64,000 nt of DNA from Ditylenchus dipsaci. Lineage: Eukaryota > Nematoda > Chromadorea > Rhabditida > Anguinidae. Made by a program: the position numbers and the translations under genes. Positions 51,440 to 62,157 of this stretch are shown here, in pieces (position 1 is the first letter of the stretch; each line of letters opens with the position of its first letter). The DNA is taken from the NCBI GenBank assembly GCA_004194705.1, contig SADC01001284.1, positions 682,001-746,000 on the forward strand. Reading direction: 5' to 3'. The notes beneath the pieces are model-generated. The model did no database searches. It saw nothing but the letters and a program-made list of their open reading frames with translations, and was not told where the DNA came from.

Positions 51440-53787
51440 GGTTCGTACTCATTGATCACAACTCATTTGATCCCACTTATTTGATCCCACTCATTTAATC
51501 CCAACTCGTTTGATCACAACTCATTGATCCCACCTCATTTGATCCCACCTCATTTGATCACAACTCATTTGATCCCAATTTCGGCACTAAGTAAATTCAT
51601 CCCTGGTAAATTCATTCCCCGACAAATTTAACGTCCAGTCGTTCCCAGTTGGTACTAGGGTTTGAATCCGCCTAGTAGCATTGATTTTTTTTGCTTATAT
51701 TTCATAATTTTTTTTTACCTCAAATATCCTATAACTACTATAAACCACGCTAGAATACTTCGATCCATTGTATCCAATCAGTTTTTGTATTCAATCGGTG
51801 TACACCCTTTCTGGGCTCTCTGTTGTTGTTTTATAGCTTTCGTAAGCGCTGAATAATAAAGACCGAAAATTCCTTATTTATTTGACCGTACTTCATACTT
51901 AGCACAACACAACCAGGACAGAAGCATTTTTTATTGACAAAATAAGAGATTTTCAACAATTGTAACGAACAAATAAAAGTGACAAACGGAAAACATCATA
52001 TTAGTCTTAGAATCTTTCATTTTCTTCTTCTCCCACTTCAACAATCGGAAACTTCGCCAGATGATGCTGCACGGCTTTTAGGAACTCCATTCGATGTAAC
52101 GGCTGATAACCACGGACCAAAATTTTTATATTTGCTTCGCGGTAGTCATATTATGGACGACGAGGTTAGCGCAGCACTTCAATAGGATTCACTCTTACTC
52201 TAGATGATTAAAAAATTTACAATGTTTAGGACTGATTTATAGGATGACATACCTGACGACCAGTTTTCTCGTTTTATCTTCTTATGCCTTGACTCGTATA
52301 ATGAATTGGCTTAGATACATCTTGGCTTTGCGAAAGCGCTCATTGAAGCCTTTGTGCCATCCTTCTACGTGATTGTTAGTTTTTGGTAAGCCATTCAGCG
52401 CAGCGAAATTGCAGTTCCAATATAGAAGCGGAAACAACCCTTCCACCTCGACTCAACGCACTTTACGGCGAATATACGTTTTTTCAAAGTAGCTGAGATA
52501 TTCTAAAACAGCTGTTCAGTAAACAAATGCAATAAAAATTGCATATCTCTTAAATTGTTTTCCAACTGCAGTTCTCAAAAAATTGAAAAGTCCATCAAAG
52601 CATTTTTGACCTCATCAAAACTACAGCCACATCTTGCACAGGAAGAAGCGCCAAAGAGGGCAGACATCTCAACAAAGCTCTTGCATTTTCATTATTGTAG
52701 GCGCCGTGAAGATGCTTTGACTTAATTTAGTATGAGAGCATGTTAAACAGAAGCAGCATCAAAAACACAAACCTGCATATTCGCGAAAGCGTTCTTAGAA
52801 AGATGGAACAGGCAAAAATTGGGAGCGAAATCCTCAAATATTTCATGCAAAGCATTGATAGCAGCAAGCTCAAAATCTGGAACGATCACTTATATAAAAA
52901 TAAAAAGGTTAATGAACAACTGACCCACCATTACGGATTCTGGGTGTAGATCCAAATTTTTCAAAACGCGAAACATCCTCAAGTAAGTTTCAGTTGACTT
53001 GTCCGGTAGCAAGGCGTATATACGGCAGAGTGGGTTTTTCCTTGAACACGTTGACCGTATAAAGTTGCACAAAATTCTTGGAGCACAAAAGAAAGTGCCA
53101 TCTACCGCCCACCGAGAATTCTCACGCAGTAATCGCAGGCCGCAAGAAGAAAGGAAGACGAAAAATACTGGCATCTCAGGTTCAGACCCTCTGGTAATTT
53201 ATTTAGATGATAGTGCGATACAAAGATAAGTAAAAAGTTACCTAGAATCGTGCTTCAGAAATTGATCACCGCTTTCCGTTTTTGTGAAAAAGTCTAACCA
53301 TTCATTTCCTTCACTGGCTTATCGACGCTGGCGGAACCAATTGGCTTCTGTTACTTAATACTCTGCTTTTCACAAATTCATAGCCACCTGCGATTACGCA
53401 CTGCTTTCCTCGATTTGTTAGAGATAAATCGCCTAAAGTACCCAATAAATGAGAAAAAAATTTAACAAAGGTTCTTTTCCTGAACAGATGGTTGATACGG
53501 CATGTTTTCACCTTCGTTAGGCTCACCGATCAGCAAGGCATCACCCACGTTCATAGCCATCGATATTGCTATAACCAAACCGATAACAAAGATTTTCTAC
53601 CAAATAAAACTTAAGAAAAGACCATCATGCTTTCAAAAACTTTGAAATGCAAATTTTTGAAATTGGGATCAAATGAGGTAGGATCAAATGAGTTGGGATC
53701 AAATGAGTTGTGATCAAATGAGTTGGGATTAAATGAGTGGGATCAAATGAGTGGATCAAATGAGTTGTGATCAAATGAGTGTGTACG
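51440..53787 (-). mobile_element. MULE, word CTCATTTGATCCCA, 8-bp TSD, inserted in another MULE's intron
   Basis: CCCTGAGC is duplicated (51432-51439; 53788-53795). Left words AACTCATTTGATCCCA (51464-51575) face inverse words TGGGATCAAATGAGT (53660-53780). It contains a MULE transposase on the minus strand (next entry). 51580-51980 and 53230-53650 contain no further genes. Confidence 0.85.
52300..53174 (-). pseudogene. MULE transposase of the 51440-53787 element
   Basis: Minus-strand segments: RWAVDGTFFCAPRILCNF (53115-53055; first Asp), YALLPDKSTETYLRMFRVL (53020-52960), LDLHPESVM, then 52890-52775 VIVPDFELAAINALHEIFED (second Asp) with APNFCLFHLSKNAFANMQ (CxxH), and 52400-52300 LNGLPKTNNHVEGWHKGF (catalytic Glu region). 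All three catalytic regions are recognisable, separated by short introns. The frame around RSTCSRKN (53055-53020) looks disturbed. Activity uncertain. Confidence 0.75.
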
Positions 53788-53839
53788 CCCTGAGCAGAAA
53801 CGAAGTTTTCGGGTGATTGAGAGTCGACTGTATCACCAA

Positions 53840-54030
53840 ATCACCGTATTTTCTCTGATATCATAAAAAGCATGCACTTTTTACGAACTTCAACCGATCC
53901 AAAACTTTTGTTTTCATTTACTGTTCAAGCTGTGTAAAAAGTGCCTGCTAAATTAAAAAAAATTCCCCGCATGCACTTTTTACACAGCTCAAACAGTGAA
54001 TGAAAACAGAAATTTCAGACCACTTGAAGT
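53840..54030. repeat. Hairpin, TGCATGCACTTTTTAC arms
   Basis: AAGCATGCACTTTTTACGAA to ACTGTTCAAGCTGTGTAAAAAG faces GCATGCACTTTTTACACAGC and ACAGTGAATGAAAACAG. It begins with CACCGTATTTTCTCTGATA, the pogo-like terminal motif, and may be a MITE in the MULE intron. Confidence 0.55.
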
Positions 54031-54197
54031 TAGGTGGCAGGCATTTATTAGAAAAAGGCCGCTATTAGAAGAAATACGGCATGAATCAGTTGTCGACTTA
54101 CCAGCTTTTTCAAAATCAAGCAACACATTAACTGGCCTAATTCCAGCTATTTGTGAAAAACTATCTATGCGTTGGAATAGAAGACTCAAGGCTCGAA

Positions 54198-55312
54198 GAT
54201 ATGTAGTTTGTGCTTTGTTTGGAAGCAAACAAAGCAATAGTAGGAATTTGTCTCTTGAAAATAAAATTCCGTAAGGTTATAAAATTGAAAACACGAAATT
54301 TACTAATATCTTCCATGGACTAGGGGGCCCAGTGTCGGGAAATATTTTTGTGAAAAAAGAATCTTTGTATTTTAAACGCGCTGCGCGCGTTGTACTGGTG
54401 CTAGAGCCGCTGACAGCGGCCAAAATTTTGACAAAAAAATCTTTAAAGTAAAAAATGCTTTATGAATTACCACTTAATTGATTTTTGTAAACTCTTTTAT
54501 TTGCTCGTTTCCACCAATTAATGCCCAGACGGATTTCTCCGCCAAGGTCTCGGCTGGTCTCGTCAGTGGGAACCAACACCTCAGGAACTGGTCCTGGAAA
54601 ATTCAGAAGCATTGAATTTCAGAAGTTTATACCTTCTGCAACCACATTTTAATGCGCACTCGACCATTCACTATAGGCGAGTTTGGCGCAAACACTGTGA
54701 TAGACGCAGCATTTCTCGACCGCGAGAGTCCCACATAAGTCTGTCCAGCACCAAACACTTCACTATGAAGGGCAAGGCCGACTCTTTCGGCGGTTTGGCC
54801 TTGAGCTTTATTTATCGTCATGGCGAATGCCAAACGGATAGGAAATTGAGTTCGAAAGAAGTGTCTTTCGTCAGCTCCACCATGGCGACTTGGATCATAC
54901 TCGAACTTGAATCGAGGCAAGTTAACAACTTGGTTGTACATTCGGCTGGATTCATTAATTATCCGGCAACGAATCACATTTCTGTGTAGCTCAGTTATCA
55001 CCATTCGGGTGCCGTTGCAAAGCCCGAGCTGGACATTGACATTTCGAAGCAGCATAACTACTGCTCCTACTCTGAGCTCAAGCCTTTGAGGAGGCATTTG
55101 AGGAGGGTCGAATGCGTTCAGTTCTGCAACATCTTGATCCACGACGTTCACAGCAAGAGGATCGACTTCAGCTGGTGAGTCTGCGGAAAGGTATGTTTGG
55201 TCCTTTGTTTGGAAACAAACAAAATACAAATGGTAGGAATTGTCTCTTGAAAATAAAATTTCCGTAAGATTATAAAATTGAAAACACGAAATTTACTAAT
55301 ATCTTCCATGGA
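54198..55312. repeat. ~120-base direct repeat flanking a Helitron fragment
   Basis: Left copy about 54198-54319, right copy about 55193-55312, same orientation, differing by about a dozen bases. Both end at ATATCTTCCATGGA. The repeat is part of the split MULE gene (CTTGAAAATAAAATTCCGTA intron and PNKAQTTYL exon). Everything between the copies is Helitron-derived or unassigned. Confidence 0.8.
54325..55192 (-). pseudogene. Helitron helicase (PIF1-like) C-terminal fragment
   Basis: Minus-strand frame 55192-54627: TYLSADSPAEVD, RVGAVVMLLRNVNVQLGLCN, GTRMVITEL, then FPIRLAFAMTINKAQGQTAE (helicase motif V/VI region), GQTYVGLSRSRNAASITVFA. This is the end of the SF1B helicase carried by Helitrons. 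The Rep domain and helicase motifs I-IV are absent. Downstream lie a GCGCGCAGCGCG palindrome and GGGCCCCCTAG-T (54331-54320), where CTAG followed by T is a plausible Helitron 3' end, though the hairpin-to-CTAG spacing is longer than usual. Confidence 0.75.
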
Positions 55313-55389
55313 TAGCCCAAAGTTGACAAAACATTTCTTGCGCAACATCGAAAGTTCCATCAGCAGCCCAAGTTCTGCACTGTGTCAAG

Positions 55390-56045
55390 CGCAAAAGATC
55401 ACTATTCGAACCCAGTATAATTATTCGCAATGGATCAGCTGATCCTGAGTCGAAATGAATAAAATTTGAAAAGTCGACGATTTTTTCAACTTTTTCAAAA
55501 AAAACTTTTTAGACTTTTTTGCGATATCTTATATTTTCAAAAAGAGTTTACTGAAAAAAACTTTTTTTAAAATATAATAAGTTCATAAAATACCTTTTTT
55601 ATTAAAAACTTTGCTAATTAGAAAATTTTACAATTAAAAAGTCTAAAAAGTTTTTTTGAAAAGTTGAAAAAATCGGTGTATTGTATTATTGTGACTAGGA
55701 TTGGACAATGGGTAAATACCCAGGTATTTACCCGGGTAAATACCTGGTATTTACCGGTAAATACCCAGAGATTTTACCCGTAGTATAGAAATCGGGTAAA
55801 ATCTTTACTAAGGATTTTGCGAAAATACTATATTTTTACAAATTTTTGTTTTAACTTGATTTGTCTCAAAGCGAATTCAGAAGCCAGAAAGTGTTTTAGT
55901 CTTAGCATAACAATTTTTATGCGCTTCACTGCACTTTTTTCGTTTTTAGCGTTTCTTTCGAAATTGCGAAATTAGCGATTAGCAATTAGCGAAATTGAAG
56001 AAATCGAGGAAACTAACACTGTTAACCATGATTTTGAATTGTTTA
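55390..56045. repeat. AT-rich hairpin and GGTAAATACC words
   Basis: CTTTTTCAAAAAAAACTTTT (about 55492) is mirrored by AAAAGTTTTTTTGAAAAG (about 55645). At 55705-55790 palindromic words GGGTAAATACCC and GGTATTTACC are iterated. No gene. Confidence 0.55.
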
Positions 56046-56046
56046 T

Positions 56047-56752
56047 GCGTGAATTTGATTGTGATCTATCCTTACTCGGGGTGGACGCGACCCCTTTGCT
56101 AGTTAGTCCAGCCGTATGGCTTGTGGTCTTGTATGGTAGAAATGTGGGTGTCAAGCAAGATTTGGCCCTATCCCAGTATACGGGGCCACATTTTGCCTTG
56201 GTCCCCCCTGTTGATTTTAATCAGTTTTGCCTTGGTACCCCCTGTTGTTTTTTACACTTTTTTAGCTTTGGTTTTTACAGTTTTCTCCAACTCACTGGCT
56301 CGCACAAAAATTTTTGAAAGTGTTGAGATTGTCAATCCAACAGCTCTTCGCATGAAGGATGTCTTGTGCTACAGTCCAGAGCAAGCTTTGAAATAATATC
56401 AATCATTTTGTGTAAAAGCTGTTGTTGTTTGTACAAGAATAAACGCATTTAAACAAGATGCAAAGAATGGAAAAAACAACCGAATTGGAAACGGAAAATT
56501 GGAAACAATCGGATAACTAAAGTCCGAGAAACGCCAAATACAATGGTGGGAAAAAACAACAGGGGTACCAAGTCAAAACTGATTAAAATCAACAGGGGAC
56601 CAAGGCAAAATGTGGCCCCGTGTACTGGGATAAAGCCATGCATGAATTTGATTGTGATCTATCCTTACTCGGGGTGGACGTGACCTCCTTTGCTAGTTAG
56701 TCCAGCCGTATGGCTTGTGGTCTTGTATGGTAGAAATGTGGGTGTCAAGCAA
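56047..56752. mobile_element. Foldback flanked by ~108-base direct repeats
   Basis: GAATTTGATTGTGATCTATC through GGGTGTCAAGCAA occurs at 56049-56157 and again at 56644-56752 with few differences. Between them a foldback pairs TTTGGCCCTATCCCAGTATA...CCCCTGTTGTTTTTT (56158-56262) with AAAAAACAACAGGGGTACC...GGGATAAAGCC (56545-56636). The centre 56270-56510 has no supported gene. Confidence 0.75.
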
Positions 56753-56869
56753 ATATGCAAAGTTTATTTGACTAAACAATGTAAATAAACACTAGGTTCG
56801 TTCGTAGTTCAGTCGAGTTAACTCCTTTCCTCCCAAATCAAAGGACATCCCTTGGTGAATAGCTCACCA

Positions 56870-56992
56870 GCCCTTGGTGGATAATGTCTCTTTTTTGTCG
56901 CCGAAACATTTTTTCTAGTCAAAAAAGCATTTCGGCGACAAAAAAGAGATTTTTGGTGACAAGAAAAAGTTTTGCCCAACAAAAAGTGGCAT
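56870..56992. repeat. Hairpin, TTTTTTGTCGCCGAAA arms
   Basis: TCTCTTTTTTGTCGCCGAAA and TTTCGGCGACAAAAAAGAGA pair closely around a 20-base loop. Possible small foldback element; no target duplication seen. Confidence 0.6.
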
Positions 56993-57054
56993 CTGCACTT
57001 CATATTTATACTAAAATTGAAGAAAAAGTTAAATTTTAATTCAAAATGGGCAGC

Positions 57055-57375
57055 GGTGCCAGCAAAAAAATCGGCACCGGCACCGGTGCAGCACCGGTGC
57101 AGCACCGGTGCCGGTGCTTTTTTGTAAAATTTGGCACCAGCACCGGCACCAGTGCCAGCAAAAAGTTGGCACCGGCACCGGTGCCCGCACCGGTGCTTTT
57201 ACATCACTGGTGTTGAGTGCAGTGTACTGCACTGCAATACTACACTGCACAAAATTGAGCAAAATCACTGCACTGCAATACTGCAGTGCATCAGTTAAAA
57301 ATACTGCAACACTGCACTGCGCCGCGTCAAAATACTGCAGTTTTACACTGCAGTTTGTTTTATTACACCCCAAAA
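57055..57375. repeat. GCACCGGTGC and ACTGCACTGCAATACTGC word clusters
   Basis: 57060-57200 consists of self-complementary GCACCGGTGC words. 57210-57350 consists of CACTGCACTGCAATACTGCA-type words. They resemble hAT-style arms elsewhere in the window (GGCGCC, GCGAGCC), but I cannot define element ends. Open frames across both strands are composition artefacts. Confidence 0.6.
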
Positions 57376-57639
57376 AATTTGTGTGTTTTTTAATTATGTT
57401 GTGTCCTTTGTTAACGCTTTTTGATCGAATGCTTCATTTTTTTCCAAATTCCTAGATGAGTGCCATCTGGAAGCTCGGATTCTTTACCAAAGTGGTCGGG
57501 TCCAACGTGGAATACTCGTGCGAGGAATGTGGAAGCATCATCAAGATCAGCAACTGAAGCCTTACTAATCTCCTGCATCACGCAAGATCTATGGCTTAGC
57601 TACATTTCTCGATTCGAGGATCGATCGAGTGAGGACAGG

Positions 57640-57905
57640 ACTCACTCGAAAATTCGCTGTTACAAAAAAGTTTCTTACGAATTTTCGCTGTTACGAAACT
57701 GTTTCTTACGAAAATGTTTCTTACGAAAATGTTTCTTACGAAAGTTCGTTCTTACGAAAGTTCGCTCTTACGAAATTGTCTTGTTACGAAAGTTCCTACA
57801 GCCGCGCGAAATAGGTGGGCACGAAATGTCCTAAGGCACGAAATGGGCTGGCACCAAATGTCCTAGGGCACAAAATGGCTTGGGCACGAAATGGGCGAAT
57901 ACCTA
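57640..57905 (+). repeat. Two adjoining word arrays: TTCTTACGAAAGTT and GGCACGAAATGTCCTA
   Basis: 57660-57795 has about eight words TTACGAAAATGTTTC/TTACGAAAGTTCGC. 57812-57895 has five words GGCACGAAATGTCCTA. They are adjacent to the hAT transposase end and might be two different arms of it, but no inverse partners were found in the window. Confidence 0.6.
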
Positions 57906-57952
57906 TTTTTCTCCTCCTGGAATTTTCTTTCTCAGTTCGTTGTTATTCATGA

Positions 57953-59514
57953 GTAGTTGATAGGCGCTGGACAGTCGATGTCGAAGTTGACCCGAACTTG
58001 GAGAAGAGCTTTGACCGTTTCTACCTCAAGAGAAGCCCTTGCATCAGTCCACTGCGCTTTGCACAAAGAAAAGACACGCTCGACGAAAGCATTGGCAAGT
58101 TGAATGGGAAAGATGGAGCTGACGAGTCTGTAGAGGCACGGAAGCGAGTCGTTGTCGTAAACAAGGAAATTAAATGAATCGAACCAAAAATTCATGAGAC
58201 TTACCTTGAAGATCTTTTGCCACTTTGTCTCGGCTTCTTCCACATCAAAGATCACATTAGGAATTTGGCGCAGCATCCTGTTCACTTCCACACCTCGTTT
58301 AAGAGCTCATCATTGTTCGCGATTGCCGGCTCCACTTGCTTTGCGAGCTCCACTGCCTCGGTGTAGTCGATGTTCTTTGCCTTCAACATGATCCAGGAAA
58401 TGTTGGTTGGCAGAAACTCCAGGTGAAACCAGTGTTCGATGTAGGCGATGACGGTCGTGCAGAATTCATAATGAAAGAATTACATTCACGTTCATATGAT
58501 AAGCATAAATAAAACAACAGTAAAACTTATGCTCAGCCTTTCTTTCCCTTTCATGTCCAATCGTCCAAGAGATATTGCTGTTGCAGCGCCGTAGAACTCC
58601 TTCGCTTTCCTTTCTTGGGTCTTCTGCTTGAATGACTCCACAATTTCCACCAATTCCGGCAAAAGAGCTGTTGACTTCTATAAACAATTCATGTTAACAA
58701 AACTACAAAAGAAGAAATAAAACAGAAGAAGGCACAATGGCTTGTCGAAGAGAGCAAGCACACTTTGGAAGAACTGGAAGATTGGCATAGATTCGTCAGA
58801 GGCAAAAAACTTCTCCAGAAACAGCGGCGTTTTGTTCTCAGCTCTAAAAATCAACTTCAGAGGATCCCAAAGTTTCAGTATCTTGTCGATCACTTTGCTT
58901 AATGTCAGCTAACGAGTTGGTCCGTGCGTTGGAAGTTTCTCGTAGTCCATCTCAAAGCAAAAAATAATATAAATATAAAGAAAAATATGAAAAAATCCAA
59001 ACATCGTATAGGTTGCAGATTTTATTAAATTCCTCATGACGGCTGGTTGATCCCTTGGAGGATGTGAGCAGGGCAGCCGACTAGGATCAGATTTTTTTCT
59101 TGAGCACCAGCTTCTTGAATATGTTGTTTGGCAAAGTTCACGGAAGCATTGTCGGCATAGAAAGAGACCATATTTTCCCACTTGAGCACATGCTTGTCCA
59201 GCATTTGAGTGATGAAGTCGGCCACTAGTTTCAAATTCTCCCTGGCAAATTCTTCATACCGACCAGCCGGACTTGCACTCCCTTGGAAGCGGTGAAGAAT
59301 CTGACCAAAAAGTGTGTGTTGGCGGCCCTGGCGTTTTCCTTGTGCTTCTGGTTTCTTAATGCTTTGTGATTGCCGTTTGGCCCATCGCAGCCAGATTGAT
59401 TTCATCATTGCATGGGATACAGTGAGCGTGGAAGTCGTCCTTGCCTTTGCGTATCCCTTTGAACTTCTTGGTGAACTCTGGCTTGAATTGGCTCTTTCGC
59501 TTAAGATTAGTCAT
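57953..59514 (-). pseudogene. hAT transposase with BED-like zinc finger
   Basis: The start codon at 59514-59512 follows TTGTTACAG. N-terminal MTNLKRKSQFKPEFTKKF and CIPCNDEINLAAMGQTAITK form a BED-like finger region. Then WENMVSFYADNASVNFAKQH and ILVGCPAHILQ (RNase-H-like core), LPTHGPTR followed by TAG where a Trp is usual, LTLSKVIDKILKLWDPLKL, FLEKFFASDESM, LLPELVEIVESFKQKTQERK, AETKWQKIF, and the C-terminal dimerisation stretch NAFVERVFSLCKAQWTDAR with VKALLQVRVNFDIDC. At least one stop and several frame breaks make it inactive. Its 8-bp target was not found. Confidence 0.8.
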
Positions 59515-60021
59515 TGCAGCAGCTGTAACAAAAAATAGCGATGAAAACGAAAAAAATATAGAGAAAACCGACAAAATAAAAGAGAAGACAAGCAAAAGTT
59601 CAAGTCCAAAAATGCGCAGCATGCGAAAATTTTGAAAATGTGTGATGTTTTTGTTGCTTTTTGGCGCCAATTTGAAAAATAAAGACAAAATAAGGACGCT
59701 GATGCCAAAATTCACATTTTTACGTCACTGGTCACGAGCCAGAAGACACGAGACAAAAGAGACGAATCTTGTATTATACAGAAAAGCCTTCTCAGCCAGG
59801 ACCCACGTGCCACGACTCACGTTGATTGATCGAATCGTAACTGCGAATCATAATTTAAACGCAAGTAGATGAAAAATAGATTTACGAAGACCAGCAGGAC
59901 TCGGAATTTTAGCTTTTGGGTCGGCGATATTCAGGATCGTTATTCGGAAAATTTTCGGGATTCCAAAACAGGGATTCCCTTCGCTGCTAAAGCATAATTT
60001 GAACGCAGTTTTGTTAACTGG

Positions 60022-60075
60022 GGCCTACCACATGAAGAAACTCTGGTATGCATACATTATTTATGCATCCAGACA
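60022..60075 (-). repeat. Structured hairpin module, decayed reversed copy
   Basis: GGGGCCTACCACATGAAGAA then ACTCTGGTATGCATACATTA and TATGCATCCAGA is the reverse complement of the module's last stem. The rest is missing. 59515-60021 and 60076-61200 contain no gene that I can support; open frames there lack any motif. Confidence 0.6.
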
Positions 60076-60639
60076 TTGGCGCACCCAGGGTAGCCGGCTA
60101 TAGGCCCCTACCCTCGTCAGGATTTTTTAAATGAGGATTAGCCCTCTCCGTCACAATTTTTAACGCCTTTTTAGCTTTTTTAGACCGCCATCCAAACAAC
60201 CGACCCACCCTAGCCTGAATCTTAGCTACAAGATGAGCTATTAATAAAGTTAATGTTGTTTTAAAAATTGAGATAAAAAGGAAAGAGTCCGCTCATGCAT
60301 CCGCACTCAAATTCGAGTTAAGATGCTTAAGCAGATTCTTAAAATTTCATCTGAATTTTTGAAGCAATATTTACTTTATAAATAGCTCATTTGGCAGCCC
60401 TAAACCTCAAGTACAAGATGTGAGAAGCTGCATAAACAACTAGAAACTGAAAAAACCGCACCAACTGAATCACTTTGGGGGAAAAAATAATAAAAAAGCG
60501 AGGATTCTGTTTACGAGATTCTTAGTGAGTGGTCTGTTTTAGCATCCGAAAAATATCCTTCTTATTGTATATGCTCCTTTATACTGTTTCGAGTTTTTTT
60601 TCAAGGAAAATTTCTGCTAGAGTGAAAATAGCACCATGA

Positions 60640-60690
60640 CATATATTGATGTATATATGCATACATACATATACACACACACACATTTTG
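60640..60690 (+). repeat. TA/CA microsatellite
   Basis: ATATATGCATACATACATAT followed by (AC)n, about eight units. Simple repeat in a gene-free stretch. Confidence 0.8.
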
Positions 60691-61209
60691 TTAGGCCAGC
60701 TATTGATTTATTAAAATGATGATAGCAGCAGGGTCAATGCGCATGCATTTTTATCATCTTCGCCATATATTTTCTCTTAAAATTCGAGCTCACTAGTCAA
60801 TTTAAAGCCCTTAATGACCATCCAGCTTAGCCGCTGGACCTGCATATCATTTTTAGTTCTGTTACTTGCTACCTCTGGTTGGAGCTTTTTTAAAGCTTTT
60901 TCAAAACTTATTAGAAAATTGATTTTTAGCTGTAAACCACAAAGCATCCTGCCCCGCTTGCAGTAATGAAGCGTTTGTGAACAGGGTGATTTCTGATGCA
61001 CCACCCATCGGAGACTGCATAGCTATTTCTAAAAAAAAAATACCATTAAAAAGGTAGAAGATTTTATTATTTAGTCGGATTTTTATTGTTTTTAAAGATT
61101 CAGTGTACTAAACAGACGTAAAAGAAGTACGGTGGGCAAGCATTCTAAAAGGATTTGGAATGAATACAAAGGTTTTTTTTTGACAAAAAGAACTAGCTTG
61201 TTTTTACTA

Positions 61210-61639
61210 CAGTCAAACCTCGATTTAGTGGCACCCTCCAAAAGTTCGTTCCCGCCTAGGGTCCGACACTTTTTTTAACGCAATTTGCAAAATATTTTAT
61301 CGATTCTGTTATGACAGTCTGGTCGCAAATATCGTGAGGATTCCGATTTCGCCGATCGTTTTTTGAAAGGTAAACAAATTTTGGGGTAAAAAAGTAAAAC
61401 CTCGATATAGTGGCACCCTTTTTTTGAAAACAGGTGCCACTATATCGAGGTTTTACTTTTTTAACCCAAATTTTGTTTTCTTTTCAAAAAACGATCGGTA
61501 AAATCGGAATCTTTACGATATTTGCGACCAGACTGTGCTAACAGAATCGATAAAGTATTTCAAAAATTGGATTAAAAAAAGTGTCGGACCCTAGGCGGGA
61601 ACGAACTTTTGGAGGTGCCACTAAATCGAGGTTTGACTG
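61210..61639. mobile_element. Tigger/pogo-type MITE, CAGTCAAACCTCGATTTAGT ends, TA target
   Basis: TA-CAGTCAAACCTCGATTTAG and CTAAATCGAGGTTTGACTG-TA are exact inverts. The arms run about 200 bases each to a centre of AACCTCGATATAGTGGCACC and its inverse. The ends resemble Tigger/pogo families. It shares TTCGTTCCCGCCTAGGGTCC with the 63230-63897 element. Confidence 0.85.
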
Positions 61640-61868
61640 TATTTCAAAGTTAACTGTTTCACATTTGATTGCTCGGTCAGAAACCCGGGTTGTATTATTT
61701 ATGCATAATGGTAACTCCGTCTCCGATTCCGCTTTGCTAAACGAGGCATAACTGGATTATGAGTCAAAAGGTAATAAGTAATTTGGCTATCACATAATCA
61801 ACTGTAAAATGGCCAAATTTGCTGAACCCAATTTTTCGTTTTTTCCAGTTTATTGGCCGAAAACCCTC

Positions 61869-62114
61869 TTAAAGGGTCATGCCCACGCTAATAAGAGGTG
61901 GTGCCCGGGAATTCAAAATTTTTTCCGAATCATTGAACTTCTGTACGGACTTTGCAACTTGGTTTCTAACAAAACCATACCTAAAATTAAATTATAGGCC
62001 TTGTTTTTTTAGAGACCAAGTTGAAAAATCAGTACAGAAGTTCAATGATTAAGAAAAAATTGAATCCCCGGGCACCACCTCTTATTAGCGTGGGCATGCC
62101 GCATGCCCCTTTAA
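61869..62114. mobile_element. TTAA MITE, ACTTCTGTACGGA family copy 3
   Basis: TTAAAGGGTCATGCCCACGC and GCGTGGGCATGCCGCATGCC...TTTAA. Inner arms GGTGCCCGGGAATTCAAAAT and its inverse contain ATCATTGAACTTCTGTACGG. It combines the GGGCATGCCC ends of the 43684 copies with the centre of the 7570 copy. Confidence 0.75.
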
Positions 62115-62157
62115 AGGGAGGGTGAAAGCTGTTAAGGAGATAGTCTCGACACGAAAG

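Larger units (their letters stand above)
50542..55385 (-). pseudogene. MULE transposase split by three insertions and a frameshift
   Basis: Minus-strand pieces in order: 55385-55313 (WAADGTFDVAQEMFCQLWAI; first Asp), 54240-54104 (LCLLPNKAQTTYLRAL, RPVNVLLDFEKA; second Asp, ending at a GTAAGT donor), 51222-50880 (ENAFRQLVSNVYLHGCFFHF, GQSIWRNVQ, FENTWVGRARRTPKFPLEF), 50880-50659 (SELGLPRTNNSVESWHHQLQ; catalytic Glu region). One base is missing between PLEF and WNSKAVSE near 50905. The Helitron fragment with its direct repeat separates the first two pieces, the 51440-53787 element fills the intron before ENAFRQ, and the 49099 element cuts the 3' end. Clearly inactive. Confidence 0.8.

Noticed and set aside
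55705..55790. Right arm partner of the 48622-48815 word array
   Set aside because: The GGGTAAATACCC words only loosely resemble CAAAATACCCAA inverses, and no target duplication links the two.
57055..57205. GC-rich island as a promoter
   Set aside because: The GC richness is due to repeated GCACCGGTGC palindromes of a mobile-element arm, and no gene start is nearby.
60777..61004. 75-residue minus-strand frame as a gene
   Set aside because: No recognisable motif, no splice context, and no neighbouring coding pieces.
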